DNA from: Streptomyces sp. 1222.5
GTDB taxonomy: Bacteria > Actinomycetota > Actinomycetes > Streptomycetales > Streptomycetaceae
Direction of reading: 5' to 3'
Assembly: GCF_900105245.1 (NCBI RefSeq)
Contig: NZ_FNSZ01000001.1
Location: forward strand, 5,392,001-5,456,000
DNA length: 64,000 bases
The position numbers were made by a program, and so were the translations under genes. Below the pieces are notes generated by a model. That model saw only the letters and a program-made list of their open reading frames with translations, was not told the origin of the DNA and made no database searches. Shown piece by piece: positions 8,802 through 16,646 of the stretch (position 1 is its first letter; each line of letters opens with the position of its first letter).

Positions 8802-10061
8802 ATGTCCGTGCCCATGCTGCGCAGCACCGCCGCCGTGTGCACCACGCTGTCGGCGCTCGCCGCGACCTCGATCCTCACCGGCCCGTCGGTCGCCGAGCCC
8901 TTCTCGACGGCACCCTGCGCCCTGGAGCGCAGCGCGGCCCACCACTCGGAGGGCGTGGACACCTGGAACCCGGTCTACACCCGCCCGACCGGCGCGCTCG
9001 ACGCCGTGATGGTCTTCCTGTCCTTCCCGGACGCCACTCCGCGCACCACCCCGGCCGAGCTGACGTCCGACCACTTCCCGGCCACCAGCCGCTTCTACGA
9101 GCAGGCCTCCTACGGCAGGTTCACGCTGCACCCGCACCCGCTGAAGCACTGGCTGCGCATGCCGCGCCCGTCGACGGCGTACGCCATAAGGCGGGACTGG
9201 AGCGCCGAGGACCGGGCCGCCTACCTGCGGGACGCCTTCGCCGCGGCGGACAAGGAGGTCGACTTCTCGCGGTACCCGGTGGTGTACTTCGTCGCCGATC
9301 CGGACGCGCCCGGGGTGGACTCGGACGCCACCAAGGTCGTGAACCTCGATACGCCCATCCAGGTGGACGGCACGGACGTCCGCCGGGTCGTCACCGTGTT
9401 CGAGAAGCATCCGCCGGACCGACTGGTTCTCGCCCATGAGACCGGCCATGTCTTCGACCTGCCCGACCTCTACCACCGCCCCGTCGACGGCAAGGGCGAC
9501 TGGGACACCTATGTGGGTGACTGGGACCTGATGGGCAGCCAGTTCGGACTGTCACCGGATGTGTTCGCCTGGCACAAGTGGAAGCTCGGCTGGCTCGACC
9601 CCCGGCAGGTGGCGTGCGTCCGCGGTGCCGCTCCGACCCGTCTCACGCTGGAACCCCTGGCCGCGGGGCCGGGCGTCCCGGTGCAGGGCGCGGGCGGCGC
9701 GCCCGCCTTCGGCCTCGGCAACGGGGTGAAGCTGGCCGTCGTGCGCACCGGGCCGGACAGTGCCCTGGCCTTCGAGGCGCGCGGGGCGGCCGGGAACGAC
9801 CACGCCTCCTGCCGGCAGGGCGTCCTCGTCTACCGGGTCCACAGCGGTGCCGAGTCCGGTGGCGGCCCGGTCGAGGTCGTCGACGCCCATCCGCGCACCG
9901 AGGCCTGCTGGGAGAACTCGGTCTACCCTCCACTGGCCGACGCCCCGGTGGCGCTGGGGGAGAGCTTCACCGTGCCCGGGGAGGGCGTGAAGGTGGAGGT
10001 GGAGGACCGGACGGCGTCGGGCGCCTGGACGGTCAAGATCACACCGGCGGTACGGGACTGA
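8802..10061 (+). CDS. secreted M6-type metalloprotease domain protein
   Basis: 419-aa secreted protein with a Sec signal peptide: a short basic start, then a hydrophobic Ala/Leu/Thr stretch ending near residues 28-31 (GPSVAEP). The zinc-binding HETGH lies at about 212-216 within LAHETGHVFDLPDLY, the pattern of M6 (immune inhibitor A-like) peptidases, where a downstream Asp gives the third ligand. DWDLMGS, about 30 residues further, is also typical. The C-terminal third is a beta-rich region with CVRG and EACWEN cysteines. The ATG at 8802 has a strong GGAGGT RBS. It is monocistronic and followed by the tRNA-Lys terminator hairpin, which may also stop this transcript. The substrate is unknown. 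Confidence 0.88.
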   Translation: MSVPMLRSTAAVCTTLSALAATSILTGPSVAEPFSTAPCALERSAAHHSEGVDTWNPVYTRPTGALDAVMVFLSFPDATPRTTPAELTSDHFPATSRFYEQASYGRFTLHPHPLKHWLRMPRPSTAYAIRRDWSAEDRAAYLRDAFAAADKEVDFSRYPVVYFVADPDAPGVDSDATKVVNLDTPIQVDGTDVRRVVTVFEKHPPDRLVLAHETGHVFDLPDLYHRPVDGKGDWDTYVGDWDLMGSQFGLSPDVFAWHKWKLGWLDPRQVACVRGAAPTRLTLEPLAAGPGVPVQGAGGAPAFGLGNGVKLAVVRTGPDSALAFEARGAAGNDHASCRQGVLVYRVHSGAESGGGPVEVVDAHPRTEACWENSVYPPLADAPVALGESFTVPGEGVKVEVEDRTASGAWTVKITPAVRD

Positions 10062-10069
10062 AAAACAAC

Positions 10070-10113
10070 GATGGCGAGCCGTCATCGCATTTCTGCGATC
10101 ACGGCTCGCCATC
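10070..10113 (-). terminator. terminator downstream of tRNA-Lys (and of the M6 gene)
   Basis: A 13-bp perfect inverted repeat (10070-10082 with 10101-10113) contains a further 6-bp stem and a 4-base loop. On the minus strand it is followed by GTTGTTTTT, a proper T-run, so it is an intrinsic terminator for tRNA-Lys. It also lies right behind the stop codon of the plus-strand protease gene. Confidence 0.85.
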
Positions 10114-10121
10114 GCCCAACG

Positions 10122-10195
10122 TGCGCCGCCAGGGACTCGAACCCCGGACCCGCTGATTAAGAGTCAGCTGCTCTAACCAACTGAGCTAGCGGCGC
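10122..10195 (-). tRNA. tRNA-Lys (CTT anticodon)
   Basis: Cloverleaf on the minus strand: the 5' acceptor strand GCGCCGC pairs with GCGGCGC before the discriminator A. The D-arm is GCTCAGTTGGTTAGAGC, the anticodon loop is CTCTTAA with anticodon CTT, and the T-arm is CGGGGTTCGAGTCCCTG. No CCA is encoded. The first 10 bases (10186-10195) overlap the stop-codon end of the upstream prim-pol-like gene on the same strand, so the tRNA probably has to be processed out of a shared transcript. Confidence 0.95.
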
Positions 10196-10755
10196 CTGCT
10201 GACGTCGTAGACCTTAGCATCCTGATCGGCGGGAGGAAAAATCGATATCCGTACGGCGGCCCGGGCGGCCCGTACGGCCGCCCACAGGGCGATCTCGGGG
10301 CCGGGCAGCCACGGATGCCGGGTGTCGGGGGCGACCAGCCAGCGGGCGCTCCCGGAGGCGTCGCCCGTGGTCAGGGGCGGTACGGTCACCGCGTCCCCGG
10401 GGCCGTGGCACAGCAGGGGCGGCACCGCGTCCGCCCGGGTGGAGCCCCACTCCTCCCAGGCCAGCAGGGAGGGCAGCCGCTGGGCGGTGCCGGGGGCGGT
10501 GAACAGCAGCACGCGGCCCCGGAACGCGGCGACGGGGCCCGAACCCGGCCCCTCGTCCCACAGCCGGTCCAGCATGCGGCGGCCGAAGACCGCGGGTGCG
10601 CTCACCACGTCGAAGGCCGTGCCGCAGGGCAGGACGACCGGGGCGTCCGGGCGCTCCTCCCACAGGGCCAGGGTGCTGCGGGGGTACGTGCTCGCCGAGG
10701 CCATCCAGGCGATGCCGTCGCCGGTGGCACGCGTGACGTTCGGTGTGCTGCTCAT
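10186..10755 (-). CDS. bifunctional DNA primase/polymerase N-terminal domain-like protein
   Basis: 189-aa protein that I recognise as one of the short Streptomyces proteins carrying a prim-pol (bifunctional DNA primase/polymerase N-terminal) domain. The domain begins at DGIAWMASASTYPRSTLALW and continues through LPCGTAFDVVSAP. I cannot see a convincing DxD metal site, so catalytic activity is doubtful and it may be a degenerate or regulatory member. The ATG at 10755 was chosen (MSSTPNVTRATG); upstream in-frame sequence is not conserved-looking. The stop codon (10186-10188) lies inside the 5' end of tRNA-Lys, so the gene and the tRNA are physically and transcriptionally linked. It is last of the minus-strand series that contains the helicase/nuclease genes. 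Confidence 0.75.
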   Translation of the reverse strand: MSSTPNVTRATGDGIAWMASASTYPRSTLALWEERPDAPVVLPCGTAFDVVSAPAVFGRRMLDRLWDEGPGSGPVAAFRGRVLLFTAPGTAQRLPSLLAWEEWGSTRADAVPPLLCHGPGDAVTVPPLTTGDASGSARWLVAPDTRHPWLPGPEIALWAAVRAARAAVRISIFPPADQDAKVYDVSRRR

Positions 10756-10887
10756 GGCAAACAGGTGTACCGGCCGTGACCGCGCGGATTCCCTGGGTTG
10801 CCGAAAATCGGGACACAGGGAGCGGCGGGGGAGTATCTTGCCGCCCGGCATATGCCAGGCGGGAGCCCCACAGGCACCAACCGGGGG

Positions 10888-11256
10888 CTACACGGGGTCC
10901 GGGGACGTCCGTCCCTCGCTGTCGCCCCGCATCAGGTCCCGGCCGAACTCGACCATCTTCTTCGCGTAGTCCTCGGTCCACTCGGCCCGCTCGGCGATGT
11001 CCGCCGCGGTCAGCCGGTCGAACCGGCGCGGGTCGGCCAGCTGGGCCGCCGCGATCGCCTGGAACTCCACGGCCCGGTCGGCCGCCGCGCGGAACGCCTG
11101 GGTCAGCTCCGTCGCCCGCGACAGCAGCGCCCGCGGGTCGTCGATCGACTCCAGGTCGAAGAAGTGCTCGGCGTCTCCGGCCGCCTCCGCGGGCTCGAAG
11201 AGCAGGGGCGCGGGGCGTAGCCGCGGTTCGTTGCGACGCGGCGTGGGCTCCGCCAT
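10888..11256 (-). CDS. conserved hypothetical protein (122 aa)
   Basis: 122-aa protein (MAEPTPRRNEPRLRP...) that I cannot assign to a named family. The first 30 residues are basic and proline-rich and probably disordered. The rest is predicted helical, with HFFDLESIDDPRALL followed by an Ala-rich helix containing RAVEFQAIAAAQLADP, then DRLTAADIAERAEWTEDY. There is no signal peptide, membrane segment or cysteine. The ATG at 11256 has GAGGAGGAGACGAG just upstream, a good RBS. It sits between the SF1 helicase (172 bp upstream on the same strand) and the prim-pol-like gene, so co-transcription is possible but not shown. Confidence 0.75.
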   Translation of the reverse strand: MAEPTPRRNEPRLRPAPLLFEPAEAAGDAEHFFDLESIDDPRALLSRATELTQAFRAAADRAVEFQAIAAAQLADPRRFDRLTAADIAERAEWTEDYAKKMVEFGRDLMRGDSEGRTSPDPV

Positions 11257-11428
11257 GTCTCGTCTCCTCCTCGTACGGTTCGCTGGGCGCCGCCTTCAGG
11301 TGGGCCACCGTCCATTGTCCCGCGCCCGCGCAAGGGCACCTACTGCCCCTCCCGCTCACCACGCGTCACCACGGCCGGATCCCCCGACGCTCGGCCGAAC
11401 GGGTGAGCCGGGGCGCTCGGGGTGTCCG

Positions 11429-12766
11429 TCAGGGGTGCCGGGTGACGCGGTGTTCTGTGAGGTGGGCCAGGACCGCGTGGTTCGCCTCCCAGCCGTCCGG
11501 GAACTTCACCAGGGTGCCCAGCTGGACGGGTTCCGTGGACGGGTAGTCGTCCAGGAGGTCTTCCACGCCGGCCCGGCAGACCACGATGCAGGCGTGCCGG
11601 TGCCGGGACGCCAGGACGCACAGGCGGCCGGTCTCCAGGTGGAACGCGGTCGCGTCGGGGCGGCCGGAGAGCGGGTGCAGGACCACGGTGACGTCGTACT
11701 CACGGCCCTGGAGACGGTTCGCGGTGTCCACCGTCACGTCCCGCACGCCGAGGTCGGCCAGCGCCGCGCGGACCGCCGCCGCCTGGTCGCGGTGGGCCGT
11801 GCCGACGGCGATCCGGTCGGCGGTGAGGGGGGCGGGGTCCGGTGAGCGCTCCGAGACCGCCGCGCCGCCCCGGTCCAGCAGCCGCCGTACGACCAGCGCC
11901 ACCGCGCGCACCGCCTCCGGGTCCGTGCGCGGGGTGTGCCGGGCGGGCAGCTCCAGCAGGCCCCAGCCGCACTCCGCCGCCTCGTCGATCACCCGGTCCG
12001 GGCCGGAGCCGTCGGAGGGCACCGCGAAGGCCAGCCGGCGGTCGCCGTGGCCGGTGCCGCTGCGGAACGGGGTGTACGGGTAGAACGCGGCGGAGACCAG
12101 GGGGGCCGCCGACGCCGGGAGCCGCCAGGACACCGGGAGGCGGTGCTGGGGAAGCTCCGGGTTGTGCGCCAGCAGGGTGGTGACCGCCGAGGCCGACGGG
12201 TCGTACGACAGGCCCGCCCACTGCTCGCTGCCGACGATCGCGAACGGGTCCAGCTGGCCCGGGTCGCCCACGAACAGCGCCCGTTCGAACAGGCCCGCCA
12301 CGGCGAGCAGGGAGTCGGAGCGCATCTGGTACGCCTCGTCCACGATGGCGTGCCGCCAGGGCTCGTCCACCTTGACGTGCGCCCACTTCGCGGCCGTGGA
12401 GAGCACCACCGGCAGGCCGTTCAGGTCGGCCGCCTTCGCCGACGGGCGGACGTTCGGCAGGTCGTCCAGCGCCTTGTCGTACGGGTCGCTGTCACTGCTG
12501 TGCAGGCGGCCCACGGGCAGGTCCGGACTCTTCTCGGCGAGCCGCAGGACCAGATCGTCCACCTGGGCGTTCGTCTGGGCCACCACCATCAACGAGCGGC
12601 CGGCCCCGGCCAGTTCGAGGGCCGCGCGGACCACCAGGGTGGACTTGCCGGCGCCGGGCGGGGAGTCGACCACCACGCCCCGCTCCGTGCCGTGCAGCGT
12701 GTCGTGCAGGATCGCGTCGGTGGCGCGGGCGGCCGCGGCTCCGGGATCGAAGTCGACGGTCGTCAC
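11429..12766 (-). CDS. UPF1/DNA2-like superfamily 1 DNA/RNA helicase
   Basis: 445-aa SF1B-type helicase. Motifs in order: Walker A SPPGAGKST (about 35-43), motif Ia AQTNAQVDDL (63-72), motif II VDEAYQM (142-148), motif III GDPGQLDPF (167-175), motif IV VSWRLPASAAPL, motif V VDTANRLQGREYD and motif VI LCVLASRHRHA. DEAxQ, the TN-x-x-VD form of Ia and the xxQGxExD of V are UPF1/DNA2-type rather than UvrD-type. It starts with a GTG overlapping the upstream stop by 4 bases (GTGA, 12763-12766), so it is coupled to the 529-aa gene. It is small for a full helicase: the 1B barrel/stalk inserts are reduced and may come from the preceding protein. Probable role: ATP-driven unwinding with the nearby nuclease in DNA repair or defence. 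Confidence 0.88.
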   Translation of the reverse strand: MTTVDFDPGAAAARATDAILHDTLHGTERGVVVDSPPGAGKSTLVVRAALELAGAGRSLMVVAQTNAQVDDLVLRLAEKSPDLPVGRLHSSDSDPYDKALDDLPNVRPSAKAADLNGLPVVLSTAAKWAHVKVDEPWRHAIVDEAYQMRSDSLLAVAGLFERALFVGDPGQLDPFAIVGSEQWAGLSYDPSASAVTTLLAHNPELPQHRLPVSWRLPASAAPLVSAAFYPYTPFRSGTGHGDRRLAFAVPSDGSGPDRVIDEAAECGWGLLELPARHTPRTDPEAVRAVALVVRRLLDRGGAAVSERSPDPAPLTADRIAVGTAHRDQAAAVRAALADLGVRDVTVDTANRLQGREYDVTVVLHPLSGRPDATAFHLETGRLCVLASRHRHACIVVCRAGVEDLLDDYPSTEPVQLGTLVKFPDGWEANHAVLAHLTEHRVTRHP

Positions 12767-14352
12767 AGCACGTCCTCCTCGGTCACGGTGTCGGGGGCCT
12801 CCGCCGCGGGCTCGCCGGGCGGGCCGCCGTGCGTCCACGGCGTCTCCTCGGGGTCCGGCAGCTTCGCCCCGCCGCGCTGCTCGTGCTCGAAGAGGGTGAA
12901 ACAGACCAGGTCGCCCTTCTCCGGCACCGAGCCGGGCTCGGGCTCCTTGCCGCGGCCCATCTTGTCCACGATCCGCAGCACCAGCACACCGTCGGCCTCG
13001 GCGCCGGCGAACTCCGCCGACTGCGGCCTGCCGCCCAGCGAGCGGTACACCTTCGCCCGCTCGGCGAGATGCGGCCGGTCGTCCGTGCGGACCGTCACCA
13101 GCGGGCGCGGGCTCGGCCGCCTGCCCTCGCTGTACGTCATGACGACGTCGGTCACCTCGCCCGCGAAGGCCTCACCGGCCAGCCGCCGCCCGGCCATCAC
13201 CAGCGGATCGTCCAGCGCCTCCTGTGCCTCCAGGCGGCCCTGCTCCCGCTCGCGCGTGGCCAGCTTGTTCGCCGCCGTCACGGCGTCGTCCCGGCGCGGC
13301 TGCGGCGGCTCGCCGGCCACCACCCGGTCCCGGTGGCCGGTGAACGACCAGCGGTCCCGGGTCCACCGCTCCTCGACGTGCGCGCCCGCCGGCAGCTCCC
13401 GCAGCAGGTCCAGGCCCCGCCACACCGCGTCCCAGGTGGGCCGCGTACGGCTCTCGACCAGGTCGCGGACGTCCCGCTCGGCGGCGGTGAGCGCGGCGAG
13501 CCGGTCGTCGGCCTCCAGGGGGTCCTCGGCGGCGGCGAGGGCGCCGCGTGCGCGGTCGTAGCGCGTGATCGCCGGGGCCAGCAGCTTGTTGTCGAACGCC
13601 GGGTCGGTGGCCGGACCGGCCGGCGGGCACAGCAGCTGCCCGTCCCGGTCACGCTCCAGCTCGGCCCGCCCGGCGGCCTCGGCGCCGGTCAGGCCGTCCG
13701 GCGGGGCGATCCAGGCGAGCAGCGCGCCCAGGTGCTGGTCCTCCAGCCCGGACTGGCCGGTGGCCCAGTGCCGGGACAGCACCTCGGTGAGGGCCAGCAG
13801 CAGCGAGGAGCCGGGCACCCGGGACCGCTCGCCGAAGTGGGTCAGCCACCGGCCGAGCAGCGGCACCCGCGGCGGCGCCGGATGGGGCGCCTCCGGGTCC
13901 TGCTCGGCCGTGCGGCGGAACCGCATGGAGCGGCCGAGCAGCCGTACGTAGTCCAGGCCGGCGCGGCTCGGCACGATCAGCTGGGGCGCGTCCGAGCACA
14001 GCTCGACCTCGACCTTGACCCGCTTGCCGGTCTCCGGGTCGGTCTCGGTGCGCTCGGCCGCCTCCACCGACCCGGCGTAGGAGTCGACGTACGGCAGGAC
14101 GACGTCGGCCAGTGCGGCGAGGAACGCGAAGCGCAGGTCGCGGTCGCGGGGCTGGGGCACGGCCAGCAGGCGGGGCGCGTCCCGGTCGGTGCCCACCAGC
14201 GCGCCGAGCGGTGCGCCCGCCTCACCGGCGGTGGTGAGCGGCACGAACACCAGCGGGCGGTCGGACAGATGCCGGTGGCGGACGGTCGCGTCGGGCTGCG
14301 CGCGGCCGGAGCCGACCGCCTCGAGCCGGGCGAGGGTGGTGATCAGCGACAC
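12763..14352 (-). CDS. 529-aa protein of the nuclease-helicase operon, unknown function
   Basis: I do not recognise a named family. The 529-aa product starts at a GTG (14352) with GGAGGT 7-8 bases upstream. Its start overlaps the nuclease gene by 10 bases and its stop overlaps the helicase start by 4, so it is locked between them. The first ~220 residues are mixed alpha/beta, followed by a helical, charged middle with runs of Glu/Arg (about 280-400), which could form a stalk. The last ~130 residues contain VTDVVMTYSEG, PLVTVRTDD and KGDLVCFTLFEHE, which read like a beta-barrel. UPF1/DNA2 helicases carry a barrel and stalk ahead of and inside the motor, so this may be the missing accessory part of the short helicase. 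That reading is inference. No catalytic motif is visible. Confidence 0.8.
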   Translation of the reverse strand: MSLITTLARLEAVGSGRAQPDATVRHRHLSDRPLVFVPLTTAGEAGAPLGALVGTDRDAPRLLAVPQPRDRDLRFAFLAALADVVLPYVDSYAGSVEAAERTETDPETGKRVKVEVELCSDAPQLIVPSRAGLDYVRLLGRSMRFRRTAEQDPEAPHPAPPRVPLLGRWLTHFGERSRVPGSSLLLALTEVLSRHWATGQSGLEDQHLGALLAWIAPPDGLTGAEAAGRAELERDRDGQLLCPPAGPATDPAFDNKLLAPAITRYDRARGALAAAEDPLEADDRLAALTAAERDVRDLVESRTRPTWDAVWRGLDLLRELPAGAHVEERWTRDRWSFTGHRDRVVAGEPPQPRRDDAVTAANKLATREREQGRLEAQEALDDPLVMAGRRLAGEAFAGEVTDVVMTYSEGRRPSPRPLVTVRTDDRPHLAERAKVYRSLGGRPQSAEFAGAEADGVLVLRIVDKMGRGKEPEPGSVPEKGDLVCFTLFEHEQRGGAKLPDPEETPWTHGGPPGEPAAEAPDTVTEEDVL

Positions 14353-15566
14353 GCGGGCACCTCCACGGGGGCGTCCGCATGCGGGCGGGGGGCGGCCGGG
14401 CCGGCCGCCCGGAGGGCTTCGGCGCGCAGTTCCGCCGCGCGGCGCAGGGCCGCCACCGCGGGGTCGTCGGGGTCGCCGCTCTCGCCGCGGGCGGCGGCCA
14501 GGACGTCCTCGACCGTGCTGAGCCCGCCCAGTTCGGCGCGCAGGGGCCTGCCGAGGCGGGTGACCGCGCCGGCCGCGCGGGAGCGTTCCCGGCAGTGGAA
14601 GGCCAGTTCGCAGGCTGACAGGCACTCGGGCGCGTACGTCGCCGGTACCGCCTCCACGGCGGCGGTCAGTTCCTCGGCCGGCCGGTCGGGCGCGAAGCAC
14701 GTGCCCTCGGGCAGGGAGTCGGCGATCTCCTCGATCCGGGTGAGCCGGGCGAGCTGGCGTGCGGTGACCGCGCGCTGCCTGCGCACGTCCACGGCGCGGC
14801 CCGCGGGCAGGTTGGAGAAGTCCTTGGGGCACACCAGCAGCACCCGGTGGTGGACGCGCGGGGGAGGATCGAGCCGGGCGGCCACGTCCTCCAGCGCGAG
14901 CACGTACACCGCCGACTGCCGGGCGGCCGCGCCCACCTTCGCCGGGTCCGCCGAACCGTCCACCATCGGGAAGGACTTGATCTCCACCACGGACCAGCTG
15001 CCGTCCGGGTGCACCACCACGGCGTCCGGCTCCAGGAAGGCGAGCGAACCCGCCACGTCCAGCGCCAGCATCGGGTGGTCGAGCAGCGTCCAGCCGCCCG
15101 CGCGCGTGGCCTCGCGCAGCGCCAGGGCCGTACGGGCCGTACGCCCCTCGGGGCCCTGCGCGGTCAGGTCGGGTACGGCGGCCGCCTCGGGCCGGTCGGC
15201 GTCCGGGTCCAGGCGGGCGTGCGCGAGCCGCAGCAGCTCCGCACCGCCGTCCGCCTTCACCTTCGCCTCGAACGCGTTGCCCCGGGTCAGCGCGAACTGC
15301 GACTGCCCGAATCCGGACGGCGCGCCCAGCGCGCCCGCCAGCCGCGCCTTGTCCACCCCGGCGCCGTCCAGGATCGCCCGCCTGCGGCACCCGGGGTTGG
15401 CGGCGAGCGCCGCGAGGGCGCGCGCGTCCAGGGCCTTGGCCGGTACGTCGGGACCGCGCAGCTCAGCGAGCCGGTGCCGGAGCGCCTTCTCCCGCGTCCG
15501 CGGGGGAGGTGTCCGGTTCGCCTCCGGCGTCGAGCTGCGACTCGCGCTGCCGTGGAATTCGCTCAC
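14343..15566 (-). CDS. iron-sulfur PD-(D/E)XK nuclease (RecB/AddB/Cas4-like)
   Basis: About 407-aa nuclease. RecB-family signature: RGNAFE (95-100), then Asp in FLEPDAVVV (about 181), ExK in VVEIKSF (195-197) and a QxxxY motif QSAVY (217-221). Four cysteines fit the Fe-S cage of AddB/Cas4/Dna2 nucleases: one upstream in NPGCRRR (60) and three downstream as Cys-x3-Cys-x5-Cys (315, 319, 325). Probable role: metal-dependent DNA end resection or flap cleavage with the coupled helicase. The GTG at 15566 (VSEFHGSAS) is my choice; a GTG at 15590 and a TTG at 15596 are in frame. Whichever is used, the 5' end overlaps the PAP2 gene by 100 bases or more, in a different frame. Confidence 0.85.
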   Translation of the reverse strand: MSEFHGSASRSSTPEANRTPPPRTREKALRHRLAELRGPDVPAKALDARALAALAANPGCRRRAILDGAGVDKARLAGALGAPSGFGQSQFALTRGNAFEAKVKADGGAELLRLAHARLDPDADRPEAAAVPDLTAQGPEGRTARTALALREATRAGGWTLLDHPMLALDVAGSLAFLEPDAVVVHPDGSWSVVEIKSFPMVDGSADPAKVGAAARQSAVYVLALEDVAARLDPPPRVHHRVLLVCPKDFSNLPAGRAVDVRRQRAVTARQLARLTRIEEIADSLPEGTCFAPDRPAEELTAAVEAVPATYAPECLSACELAFHCRERSRAAGAVTRLGRPLRAELGGLSTVEDVLAAARGESGDPDDPAVAALRRAAELRAEALRAAGPAAPRPHADAPVEVPACR

Positions 15567-16407
15567 CCGCGGAAGTCTGGCATCCGGCACTGACAATCGG
15601 GGAACCCGTGCCGTCCGTGACCGGTGCGGTGCGCGGGGACAGCCGGGCCCGGAGTGCGTCCGCGACCCGTGTCACGTGCGGTGCCAGCAGCAGGCCGGCA
15701 CCCATCACGGCGACGCCCGCGACCGCGTCCAGGAAGTAGTGGTTGGCGGTGCCCATGACGACGATCGCGGTCAGCAGCGGGTAGGCCACGCCGAGAACCT
15801 TCGTGAGGCGGGTGCCGCCGTGACGCCACAGCATCACGCCGCACCACAGCGCCCAGCCGCAGTGCAGGCTGGGCATGGCCGCGTACTGGTTGGTCATGCC
15901 GCCCAGGCCGCGCGGCGCGCTGGCCTCGCCGCCCCACCAGCCGTACGAGCTGTACTGGGCCATGGTGTCGACGAAGCCGTGGCCGGCCGAGAGCAGGCGG
16001 GGCGGGCAGGTCGGCAGCAGCGTGAAGCCGATCAGACCGATGAACGTGGACGTCATCAGCCAGGTGCGGGCCGCCCGGTAGTACCGGGCACGGGACCGGA
16101 ACAGCCAGACGAGGATCGCGGGCGTCACCAGGTAGTGCAGCGAGGCGTACCAGAAGTCGGCGGGTACTCCGAGCCACGGCTCCCGGGTGAACAGCCGGTT
16201 CAGCGGGTGCTCGGCGTTCAGGTGCAGCGTCTTCTCGATGCGCAGGATCGACAGGCCGTGGTCGACGGCTCCCGAGACGTCACCGCGCGCGAGGAGGCGG
16301 CCGGCCGAGTAGCAGCCGTAGACGAGCAGGATCAGCGGCAGCTCGGTCCACCAGCGCGACCGGGCAGGCTGGCCCACCTCGGTGCCCGGTGTCTCGGTGC
16401 GCGCCAT
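15463..16407 (-). CDS. PAP2 superfamily lipid phosphatase / AUR1-like membrane protein
   Basis: 314-aa integral membrane protein of the PAP2/AUR1-like (inositol phosphorylceramide synthase-like) group. Several hydrophobic helices are visible, for example ELPLILLVYGCYSAG near the N-terminus and LTAIVVMGTANHYFLDAVAG near residues 220-240. The phosphatase motifs are PSLHCGWAL (motif 2) and NHYFLD with its His/Asp (motif 3); both should act at the outer face. The C-terminal ~60 residues are hydrophilic and low-complexity. The ATG at 16407 has GGAGGGGGAGGG upstream. Its last 104 bases overlap the nuclease gene start. The overlap suggests shared transcription, but the biochemistry looks unrelated to the nuclease-helicase set. 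Confidence 0.85.
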   Translation of the reverse strand: MARTETPGTEVGQPARSRWWTELPLILLVYGCYSAGRLLARGDVSGAVDHGLSILRIEKTLHLNAEHPLNRLFTREPWLGVPADFWYASLHYLVTPAILVWLFRSRARYYRAARTWLMTSTFIGLIGFTLLPTCPPRLLSAGHGFVDTMAQYSSYGWWGGEASAPRGLGGMTNQYAAMPSLHCGWALWCGVMLWRHGGTRLTKVLGVAYPLLTAIVVMGTANHYFLDAVAGVAVMGAGLLLAPHVTRVADALRARLSPRTAPVTDGTGSPIVSAGCQTSAGERIPRQRESQLDAGGEPDTSPADAGEGAPAPAR

Positions 16408-16646
16408 CCGATCGCCCTCCCCCTCCTGCTGTACGGACCGCCCCCGGCGAGGCGACCGTGCCACTTTACGGTGTCCCGTCGCCGCCCCTCAGGCCGACCG
16501 GGTCTCGCCCGTGCGGGCGCTCGGTCCAGGAAGACGCCGGGATCGCCCGCCGGGTTGCCCGGCCCGCGGTTGAGCGATGATGGAGGGACCCCGTCCTCGT
16601 GTTTCCGCGGCGTCCGTCCGGCGTCCGCCTCCCGGAAAGGTCTCCC

